A stretch of 64,000 nt of DNA. Origin: Enterococcus thailandicus. Lineage in GTDB: Bacteria > Bacillota > Bacilli > Lactobacillales > Enterococcaceae. Below, in pieces: positions 7,759 through 16,032 of the stretch (positions are counted from its first letter, which is position 1; each line of letters starts with the position of its first letter). Location of the stretch: the NCBI RefSeq assembly GCF_001886265.1, contig NZ_JXLE01000008.1, positions 62,001 through 126,000 on the forward strand. Reading direction: 5' to 3'. The position numbers and the translations under genes are program-made. The notes beneath the pieces are model-generated. The model was given only the letters and a program-made list of their open reading frames with translations, was not told where the DNA came from and searched no databases.

Positions 7759-8295
7759 ATGAAAAAAAATCGATTAGACGCACGGATGATAGCGATCATG
7801 GGGCTGTTGATTGCCTTAATGGTTACTTTATCACGACTAATATCTATCGAAACACCTTTTATCAAACTCAGTGTAACATTTATTCCACAGGTCATCATGG
7901 GGATTTTATTTGGTCCTTTTTGGTCTGGTATTGGATCAGTGTTAGCTGACCTTGTCGGAATGGCATTATTTTCAAAATCAGCATTCTTTATTGGGTTTAC
8001 CTTGAATGCTTTTATCGAAGGTGCGATTTACGGCTTCTTTTTCTATAGAAAAGAAATTACTTGGAAAAATGCTATCTTAGCAACACTGAGTGTCACGTTG
8101 ATTATCAATTTGATTTTGACGCCACTTTGGCTAGCTTTGATGTATCATGTCCCACTGTTTAGTTGGGTCGTTTGGGCACCACGATTGTTGAAAACAGTTA
8201 TTTGGATCCCGCTTCAATCAATTGCAATTTACTATGTTGGACGAAGTATTCCTTATAAAAAGATTTTGCAAAGTCTAACAGTTCGCACGAAATAA
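7759..8295 (+). CDS. folT: Folate ECF transporter S component
   Basis: A 178-aa membrane protein with about six hydrophobic segments, matching the FolT S component of ECF transporters that binds folates and works with a shared EcfAA'T module. Typical features are the TFIPQVIMGILFGPFWSG stretch in the first half and LTPLWLALMYHVP in the second. ATG 7759 follows AAAGGAG; a longer frame from 7660 would run through the THF riboswitch and is not used. The riboswitch directly upstream strongly supports the folate assignment. It ends in a terminator shared with the convergent ABC exporter genes. Confidence 0.9.
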   Translation: MKKNRLDARMIAIMGLLIALMVTLSRLISIETPFIKLSVTFIPQVIMGILFGPFWSGIGSVLADLVGMALFSKSAFFIGFTLNAFIEGAIYGFFFYRKEITWKNAILATLSVTLIINLILTPLWLALMYHVPLFSWVVWAPRLLKTVIWIPLQSIAIYYVGRSIPYKKILQSLTVRTK

Positions 8296-8300
8296 AAATA

Positions 8301-8346
8301 AAAAAACAGGCAATCTTCCCATCCCAGAAGATTGCCTGTTTTTTTA
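8301..8346. terminator. Bidirectional terminator between folT and the ABC exporter operon
   Basis: AAAAAACAGGCAATCTTC (8301-8318) pairs with GAAGATTGCCTGTTTTTT, giving T-runs on both strands. The minus-strand gene's stop codon falls in the distal T-run. Confidence 0.92.
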
Positions 8347-10107
8347 TTGATGTGTAAATTGTGCTTGATAAAGCTGATTGTAGTAACCAGCTTTTTTTAA
8401 TAATTCATCATGTGTACCCATTTCAACGATTTCACCATGATCCATGACCAGAATTTGGTCCGCATTTTTAATAGTGGAAAGTCGGTGCGCAATTACAAAG
8501 CTGGTTTTCCCTTCCATCATTGTCAAGAAGGCTTGTTGGATTTTCTTTTCGGTTAGCGTATCAACAGAACTAGTTGCTTCATCTAAAATCAGCATGGGCG
8601 GGTTACTAATCATCGTTCGTGCAATCGTTAATAGTTGTCGCTGACCATCGGAAATTTTTAGTCCTTGACCACCGATTTTGGTTGAAAGTTTTTCTGGTAG
8701 TCGCTCGACAAATTCATACATATAGGCAGCTTTTAATGCTTCATTGATTTCCTCATCACTAGCACTCGGATTGCCATAGCGAAGGTTCGCACGTAAGGAA
8801 CTGTCAAATAGCCAAGTGTCTTGTAAAACCATACCAAAGCTTTTGCGCAAAGTCGTTCGTTTGATGTCACGGAGATTGTGACCATCAATCAGAATCCTTC
8901 CGCTAGTGGTATCATAAAATCGCATTAAAAGATTGACCAGCGTTGATTTCCCGGCACCTGTTTTTCCGACGATTGCAATTGTTTGCCCAGGTTTTGCTTT
9001 GAAATTAAAGTCTTCAATCAAACGCTGATTTGGATCATATGAAAACGAAACGTGTTCAAAAACGACTTCTCCTTTGATTGTGTTGGGATCCAAAGCAAAC
9101 GCATTAGGGGCGTCAGGTGTCTCTTCGGGCTGATCAATCAACTCGAACGCTCGATCCAATCCAGCAAAGGCCGTTTGAATTTGCGTAGTGATTCCAGATA
9201 ATTCGATAAAAGGCTTAGAAAATTGACTCGAATAGATGGTAAAACTGGAAATAACACCAACGGTAATTGCTGACCCGCTTCGTAAAGCAAGCAAGCCGCC
9301 AACTAAACCAATTGACAGATAAGCTAAATGATCGACAAAACGGGAAGAAGGATTTGTCAAAGAAGAAGAAAATTGAGCACGCTGTCCCTTGACGTAAAGT
9401 TCTTGATTCAATGTTTCAAATGCCTGTTGACTAGCTGTTTCTTGTTGAAAAGCTTTTACGATTTTTTGATTTCCAATACGTTCAGTCACAAATCCGGAAA
9501 TGTCACCAATAATTTTTTGCTGTTGATTAAAGTCGTTTTGGGAAGAACGTGCGACCAGAAAACTGACTAAAAAGATAATCGGGGTGGCACATAAAACGAC
9601 AACTGTTAGCAACGGACTCAAATGAATCATAAAGATAAAAGATAAAATGATGATCGCAACGCCAGAAAATAATTGATTGAAGGCTGCTGCAATGGCGATA
9701 GAAATGTTATCCATATCATTGGTAAAACGACTGACGATATTTCCGTGTGCTGTTTGGTCATAATAGCGAAGAGGCAAACGGTTCAATCGTTCAAAAGCAT
9801 CTTTTCTCAGCGCCGCTACCGAGAGATAAGCAAGCCGGTTACTTAAGACTTGAATCAACCACTGACTAAGAACATTGACGAGTACTACACCACCAAAGAG
9901 TAACAATAAATGAAAGAGTTCTTGAAATTGAACCCGTCCGATACCAATCATCAGATCAATACTTTGGCCAATTTGTAACGTCATGACGACGGTCGCGATA
10001 CCGTTCAGCAAACCAAAGAAAATCGCTAAAGTAATTTCTTTAGGATAAGCCATCAGGTAGGGGATAAATCGTTTGAATAACTGCATTGAGAATTTTTTTT
10101 GTTTCAT
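8344..10107 (-). CDS. Heterodimeric ABC exporter, subunit with canonical nucleotide-binding site
   Basis: A 587-aa half-transporter: six transmembrane helices (about residues 15-320) fused to an ABC ATPase. Walker A is GKTGAGKST, Walker B MLILDEATSSVD contains the catalytic Glu, and the switch is IAHRLST. The signature is the unusual ISDGQRQL rather than LSGGQ. It pairs with the gene immediately upstream (1-base gap) to form an LmrCD/BmrCD/EfrCD-like exporter for drugs or lipids. ATG 10107 follows AGGAGG; the ORF's upstream ATG at 10191 lies inside the partner gene and is not used. The substrate cannot be told from sequence. Confidence 0.9.
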   Translation of the reverse strand: MKQKKFSMQLFKRFIPYLMAYPKEITLAIFFGLLNGIATVVMTLQIGQSIDLMIGIGRVQFQELFHLLLLFGGVVLVNVLSQWLIQVLSNRLAYLSVAALRKDAFERLNRLPLRYYDQTAHGNIVSRFTNDMDNISIAIAAAFNQLFSGVAIIILSFIFMIHLSPLLTVVVLCATPIIFLVSFLVARSSQNDFNQQQKIIGDISGFVTERIGNQKIVKAFQQETASQQAFETLNQELYVKGQRAQFSSSLTNPSSRFVDHLAYLSIGLVGGLLALRSGSAITVGVISSFTIYSSQFSKPFIELSGITTQIQTAFAGLDRAFELIDQPEETPDAPNAFALDPNTIKGEVVFEHVSFSYDPNQRLIEDFNFKAKPGQTIAIVGKTGAGKSTLVNLLMRFYDTTSGRILIDGHNLRDIKRTTLRKSFGMVLQDTWLFDSSLRANLRYGNPSASDEEINEALKAAYMYEFVERLPEKLSTKIGGQGLKISDGQRQLLTIARTMISNPPMLILDEATSSVDTLTEKKIQQAFLTMMEGKTSFVIAHRLSTIKNADQILVMDHGEIVEMGTHDELLKKAGYYNQLYQAQFTHQ

Positions 10108-10108
10108 T

Positions 10109-11824
10109 TTATTCCTCCTCCTGCGATGCCACGATTTCTTGGTATTCTTTTGATGTACGCAACAGTTCAGCATTTGTTCCTTGAGCGACAATCCGTCCTT
10201 GATCCATGACTAAAATAGTTTCTGCTTCTTGGATTGAACGAACTCGTTGAGAAATAATCAGTACGGTACAATCAAGGGAAGTTTTCAAAGCTTTGCGTAA
10301 ATTCAAATCTGTTTGATAGTCAAGTGCACTTAATGAATCGTCAAGAATTAGTAACGCTGGTTTTGCAATCAAAGCACGTGCGATGGTCAAACGTTGTTTT
10401 TGACCACCAGAAAAGTTTTTCCCGTTTTCCATAACTTTGGTGTCCAAACCATCAGGAAGTTGACGAACAAAATCGTCAGCTTGTGCAATTGTTAAAGCTT
10501 CCCAACATTCTTCATCTGTGGCATTCGTTTTGCCCCAATGCAAGTTGTCTCGGATGGAGCCAGTGAAAAGCACAGCTGTTTGAGGAACCATGGCAATTTG
10601 CGCTCGCAATTTTTCCATTTCCCATTGTCGGACATCTAGCTCGTCAACGAGAACCTCACCATTACTTACATCGTAGAAACGAGGAATGAGCTGAGTCAGA
10701 GTTGTTTTACCACTACCAGTGGGTCCAATGATGCCGACAATCGCATTTTTTCTCACTTGAAAATTGATGTTTTCCAAAGACAAACCAGAAGCTGGTGTAT
10801 AGCGGAAATCAACGTGCTTAAATTCAAGGATTATCTGACTGTCAAGCGCAGGTGTGCTTGCGTCTGGCATTTCTTGGATTGAATTTTCCATGGTCAAGAC
10901 TTCTTTGACACGTTTTCCTGAAGCTTCAGCACGGGTAAAAATCACGACTAAATTAGAAACAACAATCAAAGCTAACAACATTTGGTTCATATAATTGATT
11001 AACGCTAACACTTGTCCTTGCTGTAGTCCGCCAATATTGACTTTGATTCCACCAACTGTCAACAGGCAAATAATGCCTACATTCATGATTAATGTTGTGG
11101 CAGGGGTCAAAAGTGCAGAAATATTTGAAACGAGCAAATAATTTTTTGCCAGATCATCGGTACTTTCGTCAAAGGTTTTAACCTCTGTCTTTGTTCGACC
11201 AAAGGCGCGAATGACACGAACGCCACTAAGATTCTGACTAACGATTTCGTTTAAGTGATCTAATTTTTCTTGTACTTTTTGGTAAAGAGGAATTGTTTTT
11301 TTAATAATGAAATACAAGATTACCGCAAAAATGGGTAAAAAGAGTAAAAAGAACAAGCCAATTTGCCAATCAATGATAAAGGCCATCACGACAGAACCAA
11401 TGCTTAAAAATGGCGCGCGGATCAATAGCCGGATAACCATCGCTAAAGCTAGTTGCAATTGATTGATATCATTGGTCATTCGGGTAATCAAGGTATCTGT
11501 TCCAAAATGATTTAGCTCGCTGTGGGAAAGTGTATTGATTTTTTTCATGAGTTGGTTACGTAACTCCGTACCGAAACCTTGCGAAGCAACTGAGGAATAG
11601 TATTGACAAATAATAGCACAAATCAGTCCGATAATTGACATGACAACCATCCAAATACCCATTTGAATGACTACACCTGTATCATTTTTTCTAAGTCCGT
11701 TATCAATCAACGAAGCCATCAATAAAGGGAGAATTAATTCAAAAACTGCTTCAAGAAATTTGAAAAAGGGTCCCAAAATGATTTGCTTACGATAGTCTTT
11801 TGCATAACGCAATAATTGAATCAT
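10109..11824 (-). CDS. Heterodimeric ABC exporter, subunit with degenerate nucleotide-binding site
   Basis: A 571-aa half-transporter with six membrane helices and a C-terminal ATPase. Walker A is GPTGSGKTT and the signature FSGGQKQRL is intact. The Walker B region reads LLILDDSLSALD, with Asp where the catalytic Glu should be, and the switch is ISQR instead of IAHR. These substitutions mark the non-hydrolysing site typical of heterodimeric exporters and complement the canonical partner gene downstream. ATG 11824 follows AGGAGG. The two genes are separated by one base and share a ribosome binding site overlap. Confidence 0.9.
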   Translation of the reverse strand: MIQLLRYAKDYRKQIILGPFFKFLEAVFELILPLLMASLIDNGLRKNDTGVVIQMGIWMVVMSIIGLICAIICQYYSSVASQGFGTELRNQLMKKINTLSHSELNHFGTDTLITRMTNDINQLQLALAMVIRLLIRAPFLSIGSVVMAFIIDWQIGLFFLLFLPIFAVILYFIIKKTIPLYQKVQEKLDHLNEIVSQNLSGVRVIRAFGRTKTEVKTFDESTDDLAKNYLLVSNISALLTPATTLIMNVGIICLLTVGGIKVNIGGLQQGQVLALINYMNQMLLALIVVSNLVVIFTRAEASGKRVKEVLTMENSIQEMPDASTPALDSQIILEFKHVDFRYTPASGLSLENINFQVRKNAIVGIIGPTGSGKTTLTQLIPRFYDVSNGEVLVDELDVRQWEMEKLRAQIAMVPQTAVLFTGSIRDNLHWGKTNATDEECWEALTIAQADDFVRQLPDGLDTKVMENGKNFSGGQKQRLTIARALIAKPALLILDDSLSALDYQTDLNLRKALKTSLDCTVLIISQRVRSIQEAETILVMDQGRIVAQGTNAELLRTSKEYQEIVASQEEE

Positions 11825-11998
11825 ATGATTCCTCCTAAGTAGTAAAATTTTCTATATTTATAGTAGAAAGAAAAACGATAAGTACATTACACATTGTAGC
11901 TTATGAAATTTGGAATGAAAAGCCAGCAAGCTCTTTCATTAGAGTTTCTTTTCATTTTTCCAGCTTATTGATACAATAAAAAGAAAAAGGAGGCACTT

Positions 11999-12835
11999 AT
12001 GACCGAATTTATCCGTGTAGTATTGCTATTTTTTATTTATTCATTTGTCGGTTGGTTATGGGAAACAGTTTACTGTTCCATTAAAGCCAAACATTTCGTG
12101 TATCGAGGATTCTTAGTTGGTCCAATTACGCCAATCTATGGTTTTGGGATTTTAGGGGTATTGTATTTTATTGAACCATTCCAATCGAACCTTGTTTTAC
12201 TGTATGTTTTATCAACTGCTCTGGTCACGATTTTGGAGTACCTGACTAGCTTTGGCTTAGAAAAATTATTTCATGCCACTTGGTGGGATTACCATGATGT
12301 TCCATTGAATATCAATGGAAGAGTTGCTTTACCAGTTTCACTTTTCTGGGGTGTGGGCTGTGTCTTGATCGTGAAAGTAATCCATCCGCATATTTTGATT
12401 TTGGAACGATTTTTGGCGGAACACTTTAGTTTTTACTTGCCAGTTCTTTTGATTGGGCTAATTATGATGGATCTTGGTTACACATTAGCGAATTTACAAA
12501 GTTTCCAAAAAGCAGTCACAGATTTACAGAAAGCAATTAATGAACAAAAAGCAAACTTGCAAGAAGTCTTTGAAAAAACCAAAGACGAATGGGAAGAACG
12601 ACAAAAAACTTCTGGCACAGTTTTTGGCAAGGGAATTGTCTCAAAACCAGAGAAAAAAGCTGCTGGTGATTGGTTACAAGCATTTAAAGAATCGACGAAA
12701 ACCAATGATTATTTGCCACGTTTGAATTATACGCAACGACGCTTCTTAAAGAATTTCCCACAATTGTCATTGAAAGAAGGAAAAGATGTCAATGAAATTC
12801 GCCAATTAGTAAAAGAATTGCGCAAAAAAAAATAA
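11999..12835 (+). CDS. Membrane protein of the CmpB (DUF1113) putative ABC permease family
   Basis: A 278-aa protein with about five hydrophobic helices in the first 160 residues, beginning VVLLFFIYSFVGWLWETVY and containing RGFLVGPITPIYGFG and SFGLEKLFHATWWDY, hallmarks of the CmpB/putative ABC-transporter permease family. A charged coiled-coil-like C-terminal tail follows. Biochemical role is unknown for the family. ATG 11999 follows AAAGGAGG. It is divergent from the ABC exporter operon and ends at a clear terminator, so it is probably monocistronic. Confidence 0.75.
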   Translation: MTEFIRVVLLFFIYSFVGWLWETVYCSIKAKHFVYRGFLVGPITPIYGFGILGVLYFIEPFQSNLVLLYVLSTALVTILEYLTSFGLEKLFHATWWDYHDVPLNINGRVALPVSLFWGVGCVLIVKVIHPHILILERFLAEHFSFYLPVLLIGLIMMDLGYTLANLQSFQKAVTDLQKAINEQKANLQEVFEKTKDEWEERQKTSGTVFGKGIVSKPEKKAAGDWLQAFKESTKTNDYLPRLNYTQRRFLKNFPQLSLKEGKDVNEIRQLVKELRKKK

Positions 12836-12856
12836 CTAGCAAATTTGCTCAAAAAT

Positions 12857-12897
12857 AAAGCAATTGAACGAAAAAAAGTTCAATTGCTTTTTTATTT
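12857..12897 (+). terminator. Intrinsic terminator
   Basis: AAAGCAATTGAAC (12857-12869) pairs with GTTCAATTGCTTT (12878-12890), followed by T-rich sequence. Confidence 0.88.
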
Positions 12898-12939
12898 TAG
12901 CTAACAGTTAATCGAAAATGGATGTGAACGAATTATATT

Positions 12940-12993
12940 TGTAATAAATTGTAATATTTCTGACATATGAATTGTAATAATCATTTGTATAAT
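12940..12993 (+). promoter_or_regulatory. Promoter with TGTAAT repeats upstream of the 3D-domain gene
   Basis: A perfect TATAAT at 12988-12993 has no good -35. Upstream are three TGTAAT motifs at 12940, 12950 and 12973. WalR (YycF) binds paired TGTWAH motifs whose starts are 11 bp apart, so the 10-bp spacing here is one off. A weak -35 plus these repeats suggests an activator-dependent promoter. Confidence 0.4.
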
Positions 12994-13022
12994 GTAAGAG
13001 TTGGTATTTTAGGAGAAAGGTG

Positions 13023-14135
13023 TTGGAGTTCGTGAAGGCAAAAAAAGCCTTAGTTATGCTTGCTGTCTTATTGTCAGCAAATTTAGCACTACCCTTAGTG
13101 ACTCAAGCAGAATCTCTTGATTCTTTAAATGAAAAAGAACAAGTTGCAAAACGTCAGGGTGAAGAAATCAGTGTCGAAGTACAAGTGGCATTGAATGATG
13201 TTAATGAAAAGTATCAAGAAGTTGAAAAAATAAAACAAGAGATTGTTCAAAACAAAAAAACGATTGATCAATCAAAACAAGAAATCAAGGAGACCGAAGC
13301 AACGATTGAGAAACGCAAAGAAGCCGTTGCACAACGACTAAAAGATGTTCAAATCAATGGTTCAAACGAGCGAAATTTACAAGCACTTTTAGACGCTGAA
13401 ACTGTGGCCGAATTTATCAATCGTGCATACGCTGTTCGTGTTCTTCATCAAGCAGAAAAAGATAAAATTGCTAGCTTAGATAATCAAAGACAAAAGTTAG
13501 TTGATCTCAATCAAAAATTAGAGGATACACAAACTTCATTAAAGGATAATCAAGTTTCCCTAGAAGTCGAAGCGGACTCTTTGAATGAAAAAGTTGATTC
13601 TTTAAAACAAAAACTAACAGATAATCAAGTGACGCTTAGCGAAATTGCTAAGAATAAAGAAGCTGAAAAAACGCGAATTGCTACAGAAAACGCGAAAAAA
13701 GAGGCTGCTGAAAAACAAGCAAAAGAAGAAGCAAAAGAAGAAGCCCAAAAATTGGCAGCAGAAAACGCAGAGAAGGAAACTGAGCCAGCCAAAGAAGAGT
13801 CAAACGAAAAGCCAAAAGAAGACACATCAAAAGAGGAAGTACCAACGTCAGGTGCTACTCGCATGATGGAATCTACGGCATATTCTTATTCAGAACCCGG
13901 TTCAGGACATATCACTGCAAGTGGGTTAGATTTGTATGACAATCCACAAGCAATTGCCGTTGATCCAAGCGTGATTCCACTGAATTCAATCGTAAATGTT
14001 GAAGGCTATGGTGTAGCAATTGCCGCTGATACAGGTGGAGCAATCAAAGGAAATATTATTGATGTTCACTTTACAACGGTTGAGAAATGCGTTGCTTGGG
14101 GACGTCGTCAAGTAAAAGTAACCGTCATGAGTTAA
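13023..14135 (+). CDS. Secreted coiled-coil protein with C-terminal 3D (MltA-like) domain
   Basis: A 370-aa exported protein. A signal peptide (KKALVMLAVLLSANLALPLVTQA) is followed by a long charged coiled coil (about 30-215) like those of PcsB/CwlO-type wall hydrolases. A Lys/Glu/Ala-rich linker comes next (about 215-280), then a 3D domain of about 90 residues whose acidic signature is seen in ASGLDLYDN, AADTGGAIKGN and IIDVHF. 3D domains resemble the catalytic core of MltA lytic transglycosylases, so peptidoglycan cleavage or remodelling is likely. AGGAG at 13011-13015 fits the TTG at 13023 best; GTG at 13020 or 13032 are alternatives. Confidence 0.82.
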   Translation: MEFVKAKKALVMLAVLLSANLALPLVTQAESLDSLNEKEQVAKRQGEEISVEVQVALNDVNEKYQEVEKIKQEIVQNKKTIDQSKQEIKETEATIEKRKEAVAQRLKDVQINGSNERNLQALLDAETVAEFINRAYAVRVLHQAEKDKIASLDNQRQKLVDLNQKLEDTQTSLKDNQVSLEVEADSLNEKVDSLKQKLTDNQVTLSEIAKNKEAEKTRIATENAKKEAAEKQAKEEAKEEAQKLAAENAEKETEPAKEESNEKPKEDTSKEEVPTSGATRMMESTAYSYSEPGSGHITASGLDLYDNPQAIAVDPSVIPLNSIVNVEGYGVAIAADTGGAIKGNIIDVHFTTVEKCVAWGRRQVKVTVMS

Positions 14136-14150
14136 AACTTTTCATAAATA

Positions 14151-14202
14151 AAAAAGAGGCTGAGACAAAGCGCATGCGCGTTTTGCCTCAGCCTTTCTTT
14201 TT
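14151..14202. terminator. Bidirectional terminator between convergent genes
   Basis: AAAGAGGCTGAG pairs with CTCAGCCTTTCTTT around an inner GCGCATGCGC palindrome. A- and T-runs lie on both sides, so it can serve the 3D-domain gene and the LPMO gene. Confidence 0.88.
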
Positions 14203-14845
14203 ATTGTGCTAAATTAGTCAAGCGATTTCCTTGTTTGACGTTTACATCAATTACATTGTAAAACGCATTTGGTGTGTCATCAATATCCCAAACGGCTAAA
14301 ACCACGTGGTAGCCTAGATGATCTGTAGGAATTGTTACCTCATGAGTTTTATCTGTTGAAGCAACATCACCATCGTGATCGATTGTATCAATTAATTGTA
14401 ATTCATCGCGAGTTAATGGTTTGTTTTGATCCCAACCATTTTTCGTAATATAGTAATGCCATTTTGTTGTTGCATGGTCGGCAGTAAATGTCCAAGAAAA
14501 ATTATTTTTACCGGTGAATACTGTATGTTTGGTCCAACGATCAGCTGTTTGTTTGTCTAAAGTATAATCACCCAATACACCATCAGCTGAAGCAATGTGC
14601 CCATCAGCAGGTCCAGCTTGTGGGAACCCTTTTTTTCCTTCCAGTGATTGTGGGTCATCAATTACAGCACCATATTTATCATGCGCGGCACTCCAACCTA
14701 GCTGATTTTTGTCTAAAAAGCCTTGATAACCACGACTGGCTGGTTCTTTGACATACCCATGTGCATCAACAGAAACAGTTGTTAATGCAGTCAACCCAGT
14801 TGCAACTAAAACGAAACTTAACCCTAGCAGTGTACTCTTTTTCAT
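14201..14845 (-). CDS. AA10 lytic polysaccharide monooxygenase (chitin-active)
   Basis: A 214-aa secreted copper enzyme that oxidatively cleaves crystalline chitin. The signal peptide ends at VDA, so the mature chain begins with His29 (HGYVKEPASRGYQ), the essential N-terminal histidine of the copper brace. The second brace His is likely His124 in TADHATTKWHYYITKNGW. It is a single-domain enzyme like E. faecalis EfAA10A. ATG 14845 follows TTGGAGGG; the in-frame TTG at 14860 overlaps that ribosome binding site. It shares a promoter element with the chitinase gene at 16033, and the Rgg-like gene lies between them. Confidence 0.95.
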   Translation of the reverse strand: MKKSTLLGLSFVLVATGLTALTTVSVDAHGYVKEPASRGYQGFLDKNQLGWSAAHDKYGAVIDDPQSLEGKKGFPQAGPADGHIASADGVLGDYTLDKQTADRWTKHTVFTGKNNFSWTFTADHATTKWHYYITKNGWDQNKPLTRDELQLIDTIDHDGDVASTDKTHEVTIPTDHLGYHVVLAVWDIDDTPNAFYNVIDVNVKQGNRLTNLAQ

Positions 14846-14907
14846 CTTGAAACCCTCCAAAATAAATAATCTGTTTGAAATAAAACTCAGTTATTTCAAC
14901 AACAAGT

Positions 14908-14961
14908 AGTATAAAATGGAACAGTTTTGAAAAATTATTTTGTATGTTATTGCAACAAAAA
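14908..14961 (-). promoter_or_regulatory. LPMO promoter with the shared chitin-regulon element
   Basis: On the minus strand, TTTTGTTGCAATAACATAC followed by AAAATAATTTTTC (14960 back to 14929) is nearly identical to the element upstream of the chitinase. A TATACT -10 box starts 47 nt downstream of the element's first base, at 14913-14908. No good -35 is present, so the element probably binds an activator. Confidence 0.7.
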
Positions 14962-14969
14962 TTATTTAA

Positions 14970-15812
14970 TCAACTATAAGTTGTCTTCAATCGAATGATG
15001 AAGTCCGTCATTGCTGTTAGACCTAACCAATCAAAAAAATGAATTCCTTGATCGATTTCGGCAATTGCGCTTTGATCGCCTTGAGCTAAACGATCCAAGG
15101 CAGAAAAAATTTTATAATAAGCTATATTTAAGCTATTTGTATGTAATTCTGCTAGTTTTTTTAGTTCAGTAAGAAAAAGAGTTCTTAAAGTAGCTGATGA
15201 ACGAGTAAAAGACAGTCTGACGCCATTTAAAATAAAATTGGCTAATAAGTTTTGCTGGACAGTTGTATCTTGATAAATCCCCATTTTAGTGACGCTATGA
15301 TAGAAGGAACGTACGATATAATCTGTTTTAAAAATAAAAAGACATCTTGAAAAGATTGAAAGCTCAAAGCGCCCCCAGGTATCAATATGTTCTAAATAGT
15401 TCATAATCAGTTGTATTTCTTTTTTCACCTCAGGAGTGGTTGCTTTATTTTCCAAATGATTAAGGATGATTTTTCGTTGGGCGTAAAGTAAACGGTAAAA
15501 AATATTTCCGGTTTTTTCATATTCTTTTAGTAATTCGTCTTCTTGTGCAGAAGTGAGTCCAGGAGTCGTAAGAAAATAATTGGTTAATTTTTGCTTTGGC
15601 GACAGCGAACCCTCGTTTAGTAAAAATTCGTATTCCTCTAAGGTCACATTCATTTTTTCTAAATAATTAATCAAAAGCTCAAAACTGATTTTTGTTCCAC
15701 GAGATTCGAAAGCAGCGAGTGTTCCTCGTTGGGAAATTCCCATGGTCAACTGCTCCTGAGTAAAGCCACGTTCTTTCCTTAACTTCCGGATCAAAAAAGC
15801 ATGTTCTGGCAT
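14970..15812 (-). CDS. Rgg/MutR-type transcriptional regulator
   Basis: A 280-aa regulator with an N-terminal XRE helix-turn-helix (about residues 6-60: IRKLRKERGFTQEQLTMGI, QRGTLAAFESRGTKISFELL) and a long all-helical C-terminal domain like the Rgg/GadR/MutR family, whose members often bind short peptides. It lies between the LPMO and chitinase genes, codirectional with the first and divergent from the second, so it is the obvious candidate to act on their shared element. ATG 15812 follows AGGAG at 8 bases; the GTG at 15821 is too close to it. No pheromone-like small ORF was seen nearby. Confidence 0.75.
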   Translation of the reverse strand: MPEHAFLIRKLRKERGFTQEQLTMGISQRGTLAAFESRGTKISFELLINYLEKMNVTLEEYEFLLNEGSLSPKQKLTNYFLTTPGLTSAQEDELLKEYEKTGNIFYRLLYAQRKIILNHLENKATTPEVKKEIQLIMNYLEHIDTWGRFELSIFSRCLFIFKTDYIVRSFYHSVTKMGIYQDTTVQQNLLANFILNGVRLSFTRSSATLRTLFLTELKKLAELHTNSLNIAYYKIFSALDRLAQGDQSAIAEIDQGIHFFDWLGLTAMTDFIIRLKTTYS

Positions 15813-15937
15813 CTTCAACACTCCTTTTGTTATTTTATTTCTAGCTTAAGATAACACACTCCAATTCGAATGAAGAAAGTCTTCTTTTGTGCTGCCTTTT
15901 TATTAAAAAGTGTGAACACCCTTTTGTTTTAAGGATA

Positions 15938-15990
15938 TTTTGTTGCAATAGCGTACAAAAAAATCTTTTTTACAGGAGGCTGTTTATAAT
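15938..15990 (+). promoter_or_regulatory. Chitinase promoter with the shared chitin-regulon element
   Basis: TTTTGTTGCAATAGCGTAC followed by AAAAAAATCTTTTT (15938 to about 15970) precedes a perfect TATAAT at 15985-15990. The distance from the element's first base to the -10 is 47 nt, identical to the LPMO promoter. The -35 position (AATCTT) is poor. Confidence 0.72.
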
Positions 15991-16032
15991 TGAGAAGGAT
16001 TTTAAAATAAAATAAGTGTTGGAGGGTAAAGA

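Noticed and set aside
13625-13866. Plus- and minus-strand frames inside the 3D-domain gene (79 and 73 codons)
   Set aside because: They are low-complexity (Ser/Phe/Ala or Lys/Gln) products of the repetitive GAA/AAA/GCA codons of the coiled coil and linker.
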